A program made the position numbers and the translations under genes. A model generated the notes under the pieces. The model made no database searches. It was not told the origin of the DNA and saw only the letters and a list, made by a program, of their open reading frames with translations. From positions 109,426,267-109,490,266 of the forward strand of contig OY282605.1 of the NCBI GenBank assembly GCA_958298945.1: DNA of 64,000 bases, read 5' to 3'. The DNA is from Atherix ibis (taxonomy: Eukaryota > Arthropoda > Insecta > Diptera > Athericidae). This document shows, piece by piece, positions 12,658 to 25,500 of this stretch. Numbering within the stretch: the stretch's first letter is position 1; every line of letters starts with the position of its first letter.

Positions 12658-13942
12658 TAGGGTTACCCGGAAAGTAATTTCGTTTTTTTTTACAAAAATG
12701 AAAGCCGATTTTCTTATAGTGAATTAATATTTTATTCAATTAAATATTGTCCAGTCTGATCCAATACCCTTTGCCATCTTTCTGGCAGCAGCATGATTCC
12801 ATGGTCATAAAATTTTTGTTCTTTGCTGGCAAAAAAACTGATCTAAGTGATTTTAAACCTTCTCATTTGAATTAAACGTTTTACCGTCTAAATTTTTTTG
12901 TAGAGACCGGAACAAATGATAATCAGAAGGTGCTAAGTCTAGAGAGTATGGTGGGTGTGGCAGTATATCCCATCCAAGCTCTGAAAGCTTTTGCCGAGTG
13001 GTCAAACTTGTAAGTGGTTGCGCATTATCCTGTTGGAACACTATACCTTTAATATTGGCCAATTCTGGAATTTTTTCTTTAAGTGAATAATTCAATTTGT
13101 TGACAGTTCACTGTTGTTGACAGTTCATGTTGCTATGATGACAGTTCACTTCAGAATTTATCGTTGTGTTGCTCAATAGAAGCTCAAAATAAACGATTCC
13201 CTTGACATCCCACCAAACAGATAGATTTACCTTTTTTTGATGAATATTGGCTTTCGAAGTGCTTTGAGCCGGTTAATTTTTTCTACTCCAGGACGAGAAA
13301 TAGACAACCTATTTCTCGTCCCCAGTGAAGATACGCTTCAAAAATGGATCATTTTCTTGGCGGTTGAGAAGCAAATCATAATGCGACGGCACAAATTTTT
13401 TTCCGTTAGAAGATGAGGAACCCATATGTCGAGCTTTGAGATTAAACCTAGCCGTTTCAAATGAACATGAAGGGTCGAATTCGATAAATTTAATTTCTCA
13501 GCGATCTCACGAGTTGTTATTCGACGGTTTGCATCAACTAATGCCTTTATGGTTTCTTCATCAGCTTCAACTGACCTTCCAGAACGTGGTGCATATTCGA
13601 GATCAAAATTGCCGGATCAAAATTTTTCAAACTAGTTTTGGCATTGGCGCTCACTCAACACAATTTTTCCATATACGTCGGATAATTTTTTTCTTGCTTG
13701 AACAGCATTTTTATCCTTTCTATAGTAAAAAAATAAACTATGCCGAAAATGCTGTTTTTTACTTTTCATATTTAAAAAAGTTTCTACCGAAAACTACTGT
13801 GCAGAATCAATCGAAGCAAGCCTTGCTATGTCAGCTGTCAAAATATATATGTTTAGCTGCTTAAGTGTGAAGTGGGTTGTGAAAAAATACAATTAGGTCC
13901 TCTGTTGGGGAAAAACGAAATTACTTTCCGAGCAACCCAATA
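12658..13942 (-). mobile_element. irritans-like mariner, copy B
   Basis: A full-length sister of the element at 5159, inserted in the opposite orientation. The left border is TA-gggttacccggaaagtaatt (12658 onward). The right border is acgaaattactttccgagca followed by acccaata, ending at 13942. Its length of 1285 bp is almost identical to copy A. TA is present at both borders, the expected mariner target. It retains the segment (KRIFTGDEK, about 13300-13345) that copy A has lost. Confidence 0.92.
12732..13769 (-). pseudogene. Broken mariner transposase (copy B)
   Basis: Reading leftward: the likely start ATG is at 13769, then YRKDKNAVQARKKLSDVYG and SERQCQN (N-terminal helix-turn-helix) with a frameshift before SGNFDLEYAPRSGRSVEADE and TTREIAEKLNLSNSTLHD. 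FTGDEK follows with the first catalytic Asp, then a damaged linker. The longest clean piece (12853-13095) runs NYSLKEKIPELANIKGIVFQ, QQDNAQPLTS (second Asp) and SLDLAPSDYHLF (third Asp). Beyond it the frame is lost, but the C-terminal end and stop at 12732 align with copy A. It carries the same small stop-bearing insertion as copy A (about 13096-13150). Not functional. Confidence 0.87.
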
Positions 13943-14319
13943 AATCAATTTTCAATTGAATAAAATTAAATCCATAAAAATTTCTAAGCAAAATTTTTAA
14001 AGTTTTTCAGTTTATTTTGAATTTTTAATTGTTTTTTTTTTTAAATTTTAATAAAAAATAAATTACGAAAAAACATTTATCATGAGCCAAAATAAACAGA
14101 AACTCAAACATGTGGAGCCTAAAAGTATAATTTTTTGCGTGTTGTTTTAAAGAAAATAGCAAAAATAAAGGTCAAAACAATTTTTTTAAATAAGAACATA
14201 TATATTATAGGTGGGGTAAAATTTTGATGAAACAGAAAAGACGAAATTCTTCTCATGAAATTTTTTTTAAAAACAGTATTAATAACTACTTAAAACCCAG
14301 AGCGCGCTGCTGCGCCTCT
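13943..14319. other. AT-rich spacer
   Basis: No gene seen between the mariner copy and the helicase remnant. Confidence 0.5.
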
Positions 14320-14567
14320 TAATTAATAATACTTATTTTTAATTAATAAAGTCCTTATTACAATGCAAGTGAGTATACAATTTTTTTGGTTTAACCAATT
14401 GGTTTTTGGCGTTCCTAGGTTTGGACCATGCGCAAAGGAAGCATTTTCTAAATTCACTCCAGCAGCACTAAGGGATAGTCCTTGAGTTTTGTTGATTGCA
14501 ATTGCGAAAGCAAGGGGTTCTGACAACTATAGTTGCTTAGAAATTGAAGGGAAAATTGGGGCCAATT
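14320..14567 (-). pseudogene. Helitron-type Pif1 helicase C-terminal remnant
   Basis: The minus strand reads APIFPSISKQ, a stop, then LSEPLAFAIAINKTQGLSLS and AAGVNLENASFAHGPNLGTP before ending at 14323. AFAxxINKxQGxSL followed by NLEN..F.HG is the conserved tail of the Pif1-like helicase in Helitron RepHel proteins (normally AFAMTINKAQGQ...FSHGQLYVA). The usual continuation after HG is damaged. The rest of RepHel is not visible upstream, where the mariner at 14660 begins. A GC-rich inverted motif (gcgc-agca-gcgc, about 14308-14320) follows the end and could be part of a Helitron 3' hairpin, but no CTRR terminus could be assigned. Confidence 0.65.
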
Positions 14568-14659
14568 ATTGGATTTATTGCCACTTTTGCAATTATGCAA
14601 ATAGAAAATTGCGCATACTAATATGGTACGAAAATCTAAAATTAGGGCCTATCTATATA

Positions 14660-15488
14660 TACGAGGTCTGTTCAAAAAGTATCGCGAATTTTGTGTTTTT
14701 TCAAAAATTATTTTTATATTTATTTTTTCATGAATGTCTATTTTGTCCCCTTAAAAGTAATCACCACCTGGTATACACTTGTGCCAACGTTCTTTCTAAT
14801 CCACGAAGTAATTAAAAAATAATCTTGTTCAGATCCTCCTTCGATGCCGTCTTTATCTCCTCAATCGTAGCGTAGCGTGGCTGCGGCATTATTAGTGTGT
14901 TGTTTTTGGCCGAAAATGGCAAAAGCCAATTTTTATTCTTTCACAAATCCGGGCGTTTATGGCGGATTACTTTGCGCAACTTGCGCATTACTTGCAGATA
15001 ATATTCCTTATTCATCGTTCTACCCTGTGGCAAAAATTCATGATGCACCACGCCCCTGCAATCGCAGAAAACTAAGCAAAACCTTCATATTCGACCGTAC
15101 TTGGTACGCTTTTTTCGGTCTTGGCTCGTGCGACAGCTTCTATTGGGATGATTGAGTTTTGGTTTCCACGTCATAACCATAAACCCATGATTTGTCATCA
15201 GTTATGACTCTCTGTAGCAAATTTGGATCATCGCGGACAGAGTCCAACAGCTCCTTAACAATATTATGCGATGTTGTTTTTGGTCGAAATTGAGGAAAAA
15301 TCGAAGACTAGCCGAAACACGTGCAAGCAAAGCAGCTGTCAAAAATTAACTGAATATTCAAAATGGACGAACTTGTTGGCATAAGTGATAGACATAAGTA
15401 CCAACATAACGCCACAAAAAATCGAAAATCGAATACACGTAACACGCGGAAATTCAAAATTCGCGATACATTTTAAACATACCTCGTA
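14660..15488 (-). mobile_element. Internally deleted mariner (copy C)
   Basis: The inverted ends begin tacgaggtctgttcaaaaag at 14660 and finish at 15488 with the complement of tacgaggtatgtttaaaatg. TA flanks both sides. The same ends bound the element at 61997-62766. Its 829 bp is well short of a typical mariner of about 1.3 kb. Minus-strand translation gives a decayed transposase: NHGFMVMTWKPKLNHPN, then CRGVVHHEFLPQGRTMNKEY and YLQVMRKLRKVIRHKRPDL, then KNKNWLL. At the second catalytic Asp it jumps to AKNNTLIMPQP and directly to ATIEEIKTASKEDL. The block holding the third Asp (PDLAPCDFFLFPK in relatives) is therefore deleted. Non-autonomous. Confidence 0.87.
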
Positions 15489-18219
15489 TATATACGGAAA
15501 TCTGACGTTAGGACCTATCTTTAATCAAAGGTTTTCCGTTTTAAGGAGTATTGATTAGGGATTAGCCATTTGGTTTTTATATTAGATATAAATAAAAGGT
15601 AACATATTTAGATATTTGGTATTAGATATTATGTGCTCGGTATTAGCTATTAGATATTAGTTATTATTTTAACATATACGAGTATAAGATATTTATTAAA
15701 ATATAAAAATAAATAAATTTCGACTGATAATACTTTGCCTTCCTATTGCTTTATATTTTTGATTATTAAGAACAAATTCTTATTCTTCTGATTTTTTCAA
15801 TATATATAAATCTCAGCAATAATTTGAAAATAACAAAAATTTACTACGAAAAAACTATTTACTTTACAAAAGGTAAACTTATAGACAAATTATTTAAGAT
15901 TTCTTCAAAATACATTACAATAAAAGAAAGTCAAAATTATATCGGAAATCTAAGATTTTGATCTGAATTTCCAAAAAAGAAAAAACTGACAAAAGCCCAA
16001 AAACGAAATTTAAAAAAAAAAAAAATCAAATAATTTCACAATTTCCTTTTTAAACAATAACGCATACCTTTTCAGTAACTAATATATTCAATGTTTTCAA
16101 TGACATTTTTTCAATGGTTTTCCATTTTTATTATTAAAAAAGAAAAAAAAACCGATTTGAATTCATGCGTAGGATTTGTAATTTTTTAGTTATATTTGCA
16201 TTAAATTTGATCCAAGCACACAATGTCGTCATCATTGATGTTATTCCATAGCAAAAAAAAAAAAATCTCCAAAATCCATAACATCTTAAATCGCTTAAGT
16301 TGGCAAATCACGAATTTCACTTCCGATAGACCGACTACTATTTAACTGAGTTGCTCTATACGAGTTTCGACTATAAAGATATTCGATTCAAGATACAAAA
16401 ACTCGACATGTAAAGACACATCATAGTCACACTTCTACACAAATCACACAAAGTCTACAAACAATTGCATGATTCCATATTTGCTATTTATTCCCACATG
16501 GATTGAGTTTACCAGTGAATATATTTTCCAATCGTATGTAAACTAGTTTGTGCTATTTTCTAATAGTTTATTTCCTATTTTATTTTATTTATTCATAACC
16601 ATATTTATAGTCTTTTATTTTTACCGGCATTATCGTTATTTACCTGAATATATTAGTAAGTTTGCAAAATTTTACTTACTTACCAACGAGTGTGTACTTC
16701 GTGTGCGTTTAATCGCAGAGCCATGACATAATATCGATCGTATGCGAGACTACAGCATATAAAGACAAATCGACTAATCACCAAAAATACAAATCGGTAC
16801 TTTTAAAAGGAACGGAGGCGGTTTAAAGATGTTGGATGAAAAGAAAAAGAAAACAATTTGTGAACAAAAAATCTAGCTACATCTACCCACTACCCTCTTT
16901 TTTTTGCTGGAAAAAAAAACTACAAAAAATATTAAAAGTCAATAAGTTAAGCAAAAAACAAATCAAAGTTGTCTTTCGTCAATAATTGTTGTTTATAGAT
17001 GCAATGTTGAAAGAAAATAAACGAACATTTTTAAAATAAACTAAACTACCAGCTGCCATAATACGAGGGAGAATAACAGCAACAGAAAATTAAAAAAAAA
17101 AAAAAAACTAGAAAATGTAAAAAAAGAAGCGATTTTTGGGCAACCTCCGTTTTAGTAGACAGCTAAAGTCAATACTCATTGGAGCTTTGATGATCCATCC
17201 ATTCATCTATTCATTGGGGTTAATAACTTTCGTTTACCTTCAAGATTGTCGCCTCTCAGTCTGTATCTTGACAGAGTCGTCTTTTACATTCTCAGGCATA
17301 CATCCATCTATTATGGATAATAGATGCATAGATAAGATCATGGGATCTTTCGTGATTTTTTTTTTTTATTATTTTGGTACAACTGGAAAATGGGGAAATT
17401 TTTCATTTTTTTTGTATATATGAGATTTGAACTGTTAGAAAAACTCTTTTTGGTAGCTTGGCATCAGTGCATTTGAGTCAACTCCCTCTTCACCGTTCTC
17501 GTCCTACAACAACCCACATATGAGTGAGTGTATGAGCACTTCTATCCGAATTCCATATTCTTGTACAATGGCTGTGCTGAATAGAAACGGTAGCCAATAT
17601 AAACAGTACTAACAACAGCTGACAAACATTAATCTTGAAAATGTCAAAAAACGAAAAGTTCTGCGCCAAGATCTTAAAGAACGTCTTGTACACATAACAG
17701 ATTTTTTTTTTGGTTGTTGACAATTTGTAAATGTTGAGTTTATAAAAAGGAAAATAATTGCAAATTGCTGGGAAGATTTATCCAAAAAATAAAAGAACAA
17801 ATTCGTGGAAGTAGGAATACCAAAGGAAAAAAAACCCAATACAATTAGCAAGTAGACAAACCAAAGTCTAGTAAGTGACAACATGGGAAATGTTTTTCTA
17901 TATTTATTAATTAACAGGTACTTTCTGTGTCATTTCTTCTATTAGCATTGTTTATTATGAATATCTTTTTTCCGCAATATTTATTTGTGTGTTTTGTTAA
18001 TTTCTATTTGATCCTTTTTGTATTAATACTTGTCAGCAGGATTATTGTTATAATGCGTTATTATTCTTATAATGTTAAATAGATTGAAATTATTTTTTGA
18101 AACGAATTCGTTCACATTGAGAAGCCTTTTTTTAATGCAGATGCAAGGTAACAAGCAAATTTTATGATAATATGATAAGAGCAGGTGATACATAATTAAA
18201 TAATAGTAAAAACACTCGT
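15489..18219. other. Long AT-rich spacer
   Basis: No gene or transposon supported. The small frames at 17136-17423 (plus) and 17490-17884 (minus) have low-complexity composition and no recognisable motifs. Confidence 0.5.
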
Positions 18220-18965
18220 GGACAATTTCTCTTTAGGTGTCATAAATATTTGTGGGAAAGATAACAGAAGAGAGTTTTTTCTAATGATAGTATTAAAGTG
18301 GTTATATAATTGGAAATAGAACTTTTTATAACGAGAAACATATAAATTATTAATAAAGGGAACATTTCAGTCCTTTTTTCTTTAGGTGCTCATAAATGTT
18401 TTTGGGAAAGATAACTAAGAAGAGGTTTTTTTAGTGACAGTATTGAAGTAGTTACCATATATAATTAAGAATGTAACTTTTTATAACGAGAAACACATAA
18501 ATCATGAATAAAGGGAACATTTCAGTAATTTTATTTTTAGGTATCATAAATGTATATGGAAAAGATTACAAAGAAGAGTTTTTTTTAGGGACAGTATTGA
18601 AGTAGTTATCATATATAATTAAGAATGTAACTTTTTATAACGAGAAACACACAAATCATGAATAAAGGAAACATTTAAGTCAGTTCCTTTTTAGGTGTCA
18701 TAAATGTTTTTAGGACAGAGAACATTTTTTTTAGTGAAAGTATTGAAGTGGTTTAATAATTGGGAATGGAACATTTTATTACGAGAAAAACATAAATCAT
18801 GTATGAAGGGAATATTTAAGTCATTTTCTCTTTAGGTGCCATAAATATTTCTGGGAAATTTAATAGAGGAGAGTTTTTTTGTAAGAGTATTAAAGTAGTT
18901 ATATAATTGGAAATGGAACTTTTTATAACGAGCAATACATCAATCATGAATAAAGGATACAAAAT
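18220..18965. repeat. Tandem array of about 150-bp units, five copies
   Basis: A unit containing 'ctttaggtg.cataaat', then 'gtattgaagtagtta', then 'aactttttataacgagaaa', then 'cataaatcatgaataaaggg' recurs with starts near 18231, 18380, 18534, 18687 and 18830, a period of 142-155 bp. Copies two and three are the most alike. The last copy fades at about 18965. The units carry no open frame. A local satellite-like array. Confidence 0.85.
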
Positions 18966-19735
18966 ATATTTTTTTTGGGAACATCAAAAAGAAGTCCCGA
19001 CAAAGTTATACATTATAAGTCAAAATGTATAACATTATTGGGATCATTAAAAAGGAGACCAAGACTTTTTGGAGGATTTGGATTGAAGGGATTTGATTTG
19101 AGAGTAATTTGTCTTTCCCAAAAGTTGAATACCATATGTCTACGTCCAGATTAGTTTTAAAATAGTATAATTTCGCAGATTTGGGTTAATTTCGGATATC
19201 GCAGGTGTAAATATTATATAGAAGTGGACCAAGCATACTACTTTGTGGAATACCAGGTGCAGTAGGATCTGTATTAGCAGGTAGTTGATGTTGGTAAGAT
19301 TAGTATTTTAAAATAAGATAGTATTTGGGCAAAAGAAAGCTCTTAAGTTTCTAGAGCATTGAAGAGGATTTATGTAGATAAATTACACCATCCCATTTGT
19401 TAAATTATGGAAAGTTTGAATTGAATATAAGTTCAGTGAACAGGGATTTTTGCGTATCGAGACAGGTGGTCTTTCGCAAATAATGTTGGTATTATGAACT
19501 CACTTCTGTTCACATCATTTCTTTTTTTTATAGAAAATAGATTGCTAAATATATAAAAGTGTTGCATTTATTTAAATTTACATAATTTGGTCATAAATCC
19601 TGCGGTAAGCTAATCTAGATTTTAGATATTTTTCATTAGGTTTTTATATTTTTCAGCAATTTTAAATTTTGCAGAATTTTTAAAAAAAAAAGAAATAGAT
19701 TTTTTTTAAATGCTAATATTATAAAATTGATAAAA
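18966..19735. other. Spacer without recognised gene
   Basis: No motif supported. Slightly less AT-biased than its flanks, but with no open frame of note. Confidence 0.45.
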
Positions 19736-20300
19736 TGTTTAGTTACATAAATAAAGTATCTTCCTTGGGCAGCTATGCATTGGTGGAGGCATTGTTTCCA
19801 CTCTTCCTACTAGTGCTGGAAGGCTTCAACTGGAAAAGCCTTTATCTTCTTAGTTACACTGCTTCGCCATCTTTCAAGTATTTTTTTGATCCTGGAGACT
19901 AATACGTCCTTCAAATATTTTTTTGATCTTAGAGAACAATAAAAAGTCACACTAACTTATATCAAGCGAACAGGGAACCTGAGGAACCTCGTTGATGGAG
20001 ATTTCTATAAAGAAGTCGTTGATGGAGATTGCTATATAATACAGGGGTTGTCATTGTAGATGAATAAAAGGTTTTTAAAGATTTCTTTATTAAAACGTGG
20101 TGCAGAGTTTGTCCTAGAAGCACAAATTTTTTCATAGATTTTCATTGTAGACGACCTCATTGCCCTTCACTGCTTCTCTGTTCGCCAGATATGCCTTATG
20201 CCACGGTATAACACTATAGGATAGTGTTACCTTATTGAGGAATCCACCAAGCTTAACCAAAATTTGAGAGTATATCGACACACCTGAATTGTACCATTTT
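19736..20300 (-). pseudogene. Mariner-type transposase C-terminal remnant
   Basis: The minus strand reads, with frame changes, CDFLLFSKIKKIFEGR (about 19895-19960, the segment starting at the third catalytic Asp) and then VEAFQHYYEEWKQCLHQCIA with AAQGRYF (about 19750-19830). The order CDFFLFPKIK...F..WK.R..CI.AQG.YF is the usual C-terminus of mariner enzymes of the 'CDFFLFPKLK' type, the same broad type as the elements at 14660 and 61997. No inverted ends were found and the 5' part is unreadable. Confidence 0.6.
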
Positions 20301-22254
20301 ACATAATAAGCATAAAAATATGCTTCAAATTTGCAGTCACTGAACAGTTTTTTTTAAGATTATCAAAGTCAAGAGTTAAATTTTACTCGCAAAAATACAA
20401 AAAAAAACTATTATTCAACTTCAGATAACTTTTAAAATATTGTATTTAGACAAGAGTTTATTAGCAATTTTCAGCTAATATTTTATAGAAACCATTATTA
20501 TGTGTGCATGTTATTAAAAATTGAATTGAACAATAAAAAAAAAAACCAAATTAAAAATATTTTACTTACTGACTACGAGAATATAAATTTTTAAATGATA
20601 AAATAAATTTCATCAAATCAAAGAGGATTTCTTTAATATAATATTTTGCAAAATGAAATATGAACAATTATGAGAACACATACTAAATATTCCGAGTTCA
20701 TATAAGCATTGCCAAAATTATTTCAATATCACCCACCGACTGGTTATATCCGTTTTTATTTTTGGATTTTTAATTTTAGTTTCCCGTTTTTTCGGCACAG
20801 CTAAATATGCGTTCGTTTGACGTATAAAAATCTCCAATGCTGACGATTTGGGCACGTTTATACAGCCGTACTGTCATCGGTTGAAATGAATTTGCCATGC
20901 GGTTATTATCCCCAAAAAAAATTCTTTATTTTTTCACTCTCCCTCCAAAAAAAAAGGAAAAGAAAGAAGTTCATAACCAAAAGTTAAGTGGGAACATTAT
21001 GATTTTTTTGTTGTTGTCAAAAGTGAAATAACAAAATTACCAAAAAATTAATTCTGACAAGACAAGAAATAATCACACAAAAATAAAAAAATAGGAAAAC
21101 AAAGTGACTAAGATTACTCGGACAGGTTACTCATGTCAATAATTTTTGAATGGTTTTTTTTTTTTAAAAAAAAGATTCTTTTTGCTCATTTGTTTAGACT
21201 ATAATTATTATGCGTACGTGATGTGCGTTTGAGATAATTTCATTTTAAGCATTTGGTTTTTTTAAAATTTGTTTGATTATTTCTAGAGAAACTTAAAACA
21301 AAATAAATTATAATTTAAATTACAGATTTAAAAATAAAAAAAAACATAGTAAATTTAAGACTTCCGATAGGTTCTTCTACGAGTGAATCGAGGTCAATGA
21401 CATCGTATATTAGTTTTGGCGCAATTTCTGAGTTTGGTGCATTGTGATTTGGTCTGAGTTTTACATAAGCAAAATGTCATAAAAAACGATTTATTTAAAA
21501 AAAAAAACAACTTTTAAAAAATTCGTTTTTTTGCAATTGATCGATTATTTCTTATAGGACAGACATTTGGAATCCAGTTTATTTCCGAAAAGTATATTTT
21601 GGCGCTGCAGTTTTTTTTTGCAGAAAAAGTATGCTTTTATCCTTTTTGTAATTATGTAATATTATTTTTTAATACGTTTTTCGTCAATATGATTTTATTA
21701 AAGAACGTATGTGTATGGTCAGTAAAATGGAAAATTCCCAAAGTCATGAAAATATTTATGGAAATAAGATCAAGAATATGTACTCTGTCAGACGAAGGAT
21801 ACTTTATTGAATTAATTGCTCGTCTTTATACTAAATGAACAAGTCTACAATTTGGTATATTTCTGATAAGAGACCTTGACAAAAAAAAATTTGGACCGAT
21901 AAAAAAACTATTGCAGCGGAAGATACATTTTTTGCACTTTTGAGTAGAACGATCAATTATACGTAGCCCCAAGTCTAGTAAAAATAAGCTTAGGAGAACA
22001 CCGGTTGAGTCCTTCTACAAAATAATAACAAAAGATTGCAGTGATCCTTCTACAAAATAATAACATAAGGTTGCAGTGTATCAACTATCAACAATGTTGG
22101 TTTCTGGAACAGTGTAAACAGTATTTTTGAGTGAGGAGCTAATTGGTCCTATTTGGTTTAACAAGCGCATATTTCATAATACGCTTGTAAGCAAAATGAT
22201 GCTAAAAAGGAAGGAATTTAATGACTTTTGGATGATAAAGATGATTTTTTAAAG
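20301..22254. other. AT-rich spacer with possible Tc1 5' decay
   Basis: No gene called. A short direct duplication lies near 22013-22078 ('ccttctacaaaataataaca' twice). The 79-codon plus frame at 21599-21838 could be the decayed N-terminal part of the Tc1 remnant that follows, but motif support is lacking. Confidence 0.4.
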
Positions 22255-22548
22255 AATTTCGGGAAATGACTCTAAACAAGAAAATGTGTCAAAACATACT
22301 TTTCGCATTTGTACACTAAAAATCTTTAGAGAGGAGAATATGCTCACCACAGTCATATGGTGTTTCTCCTATCAAACATTTATGGGATGAGTTATACCGA
22401 ACAACTAATGCAAGGAATCTTTTTAGCAATCAGAATCTTTGAGCAAATCCTTTTGAAAGTTGGTTATAAATTATTCCATAAACTCTCGGAAAATTACTTG
22501 AAAGCAGTTATTCAGGCAAAAAAATATTTTTTTATTATTTTTCTTTAA
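22255..22548 (+). pseudogene. Tc1-like transposase C-terminal remnant
   Basis: Plus-strand reading across frames gives NDSKQENVSKHTFR (about 22265-22305; Tc1 enzymes have QQDNDPKHTS here, including the second catalytic Asp). SPIKHLWDELYRTTNARNLF follows (about 22363-22425; compare SPDLNPIEHLWDELDR.). The last piece is YKLFHKLSENYLKAVIQAKK, ending at 22548. This is the signature of the DD34E Tc1 group. The catalytic SPDLNP has decayed to SPIK and the frame is broken. No inverted ends found. Confidence 0.68.
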
Positions 22549-25500
22549 ATATGTTAAATAAAAAGAAATTAAAAAAAAATTGTATGTTTAAAGTCAATGT
22601 AACTATGGTAATATACGTAAGCAAAAATAAAGTTACTAGTCGGAATAAACAAAAATTTCTTATATTATAATTTTTTTATTAAGAAAATAAATTAATTACA
22701 AATATTTGCAATTTTAGAAAATTCATAAATAAAAAATTATATCAAATTGTAATTTATGGGCACATACTTTTTTTTGAGTGGCTTCTGATGCGCCCCTTAA
22801 ATATCGAGGCAGCAGCTGAAGCGAACATTTTCTAAAAGCTATGCTCTAAACTTACACAACCTCGGTAATGATATGTTTTCGTGTAAATCTGGTGGAGCAC
22901 CTATCTTTAGGTTAAGAATAAAATATTGTCAAACAAAATAAAATTATAATTTTCATACTTTTTATATTAGTTGTGGCCTTAGAACAGTGTAAAAATAAAT
23001 TCGGCAATATTTCTATCCAAAATTCTCAACTATAATAGTCCTGCTATATCCTTTTTTTGTAATTAGAAAGTATACAATCCAGAACGATTACAAAAAATTA
23101 CATTTAACAATTTTTCCCAAGCATTATTCTATATTTAATTTAGAAATAATTTAAATGTTTTTGTTATATTATTGAAATAAATCAAAATTTGCGCCTATAA
23201 AAAATTATAAAAATTATTTACTGTAAAACTCAAGAGATGGCGCTGATGGCATTGTCTAGTTATCCGCTAGTGATCATTTTATGTGCCAATCAGAATTTTA
23301 AGCTTAAATTATAAATTTACAAAATATTGCATAATTTGACCACATTTAAGCTTAAAGTTCTAATTATTTATATTTTTTTTACAAAAAAAAATATTTTTTA
23401 GTAGTTTTATTTTATATTTTATTGAAATTAATTAGAAAAATTTATAAAATGTGACTTTATGTAACATTTGATATTATGCATTTAATATGCAAGTATGTTT
23501 TTAATCAATCGTTAATGTATTTTCCATAGTTGAGTCCTCTAAAAAAAAATATTTTACATTTTATAGAAAAATAAAAAGCTTTAATGAAATTGTCACTATA
23601 AATGATAAACTTTATGAATATAGTCGTTATTCTATAACAAGTTTTAAAAACGTTAAAATCCACTTTTGAAAAAAAAATTAAATTACGAGTAACAAAATAT
23701 TGCATAATCTGACCAAATTTAAATGTAAGCAGGAATATTAACTATAATACTTCTTATAATTTTTTGTTTACAATGTGTAAGAAAAATACCCTCTTTACTC
23801 TACCAAGTTAATTAATATTTTGTCTTTATAATATAAGATTTAAAAAAAAACAATTTCAACTTCTAAACTCTAAATTACTGTTGAAAAAACATGTAACAAT
23901 ACAGCTTTAAATAGCAACAAAAAAACACATAACTAAATAATACAAAATAACTAACAAATTAAAGAAAATTATATTTATATTAAAAATTTAGACTTTTCTT
24001 TAATAAATATTTTGATAAGATCAATTTAAAACCAATTTTTAATATAACAATAATATTTAATAGTGAAGTATTCAATTGAACACGATAAACTTTATTTATT
24101 GTGTACCTCAAGGTTCTTAACTAACTATAAGGAACGTCAAGGCTCCTAAATGATAATAATCAAACAAAAAAAAAGAATAAAAATTAACAGAATTTAATTT
24201 TAATAACTAATATTAAAAATTACTAAAAGTAACTAGTAAAATTACTAACTCTTTTAAATTGTTTCCATCATGAGAAAATAATTTCAACAAAAGCCACAAA
24301 AACCGGAAAGTATAATTTAAGAATTAATAATAATTTATATTAAAATATAATAAGTAGAAAATTAAATTAATTTAAGCTCTAATTGACACAAAACATATGA
24401 ATTGTGATTATAATCGCGTAAATTTCTTAAAGACCCATTGTAGATGCAAGGAATTATATTCTGAGCACAAAGAACCCCCTCTAGACGAAAAGAACAAAAG
24501 ACGACACCAGAAGTGCAAATTTTCTCATTAATTTTTCTTGTACACAAGCATTTAGAGCTTAACAAAGAACCAGAAAAGCCTTCAAGCTTTTAAATATTTG
24601 TTGTTGTTTTTAATATTTCTTCTAAATATTCAATCTTAAATCGTTTTAGAAGAAACAGAAAAGCCAAAATACAAAAAAAAATATAAAAAATTTAATTAGT
24701 ATATTTATTTATTTTTTTTCTTTTAAAAAGCAATAAATATAACAAAGAGAAAATAGATAAATATTCATTATTGAACAAAGCGTTTGTTTTGAAAAATTGT
24801 AAAAAGGAAGTTTAAGAAAGAAGGAAAAAAAGAAATGAGGTAAAAAACTAAGAAGAAGAAAAAACACAATTCCTGTCATCGTTTCCATGATACTTTGACG
24901 TTTTAATGACATTTTTTATAATCGAAAACTGACGATTCAGCTATTCAGCACTAATAATAAAATGGCGAACTCTTACAATCTGACTTAATTAACGCATTAA
25001 ATTTCGATTAAAATTTACCAATTCATATTGGATTTTATTGATTTTTACTAAATACAAGAGGTTTTGATAAATTTCCGTGATCATTTGACAAAAGATAAAA
25101 AACAATCAAATAAATTTGATTTTTTTTTTGGAAAATAATTTTTTTTTACATTTTTAATAAAAAAAAACTTTTCGTGTTAGTATACTCTTCATACTAATGC
25201 GTCTTTATGTGCAGATGTGCATATAAGAAGGAAGTATAATACACGTCTTAGTAGAGAATCAGAAGAGAAGATAATAATAATCAAGATTTAAATAGAAATC
25301 AGTAAAAATAGCAAATAAAATAAACTGAAATTATTGCCGTAAATATCATAGAAATCGTGTGTGTTCGCGACATCATAGAGACGGCCTTGTCATGGACGGT
25401 CATTCAATATAATCTAGTAGATATTTATCTGTTTAGGTTTTCTTTTATATACATACATATTTTTCATTCTTATCTTATTATAAAGTGTTTCTTTATTAAA

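Noticed and set aside
13436..13864. 142-codon plus frame, similar to the minus frame at 5389-5691
   Set aside because: Both are antisense to the N-terminal domain of the same mariner transposase. Their mutual similarity reflects the shared element.
20815..20880. Possible TATA box (gtataaaaatc) with nearby start-like sequence
   Set aside because: TATA-like words are expected by chance in this AT-rich DNA and no gene follows.
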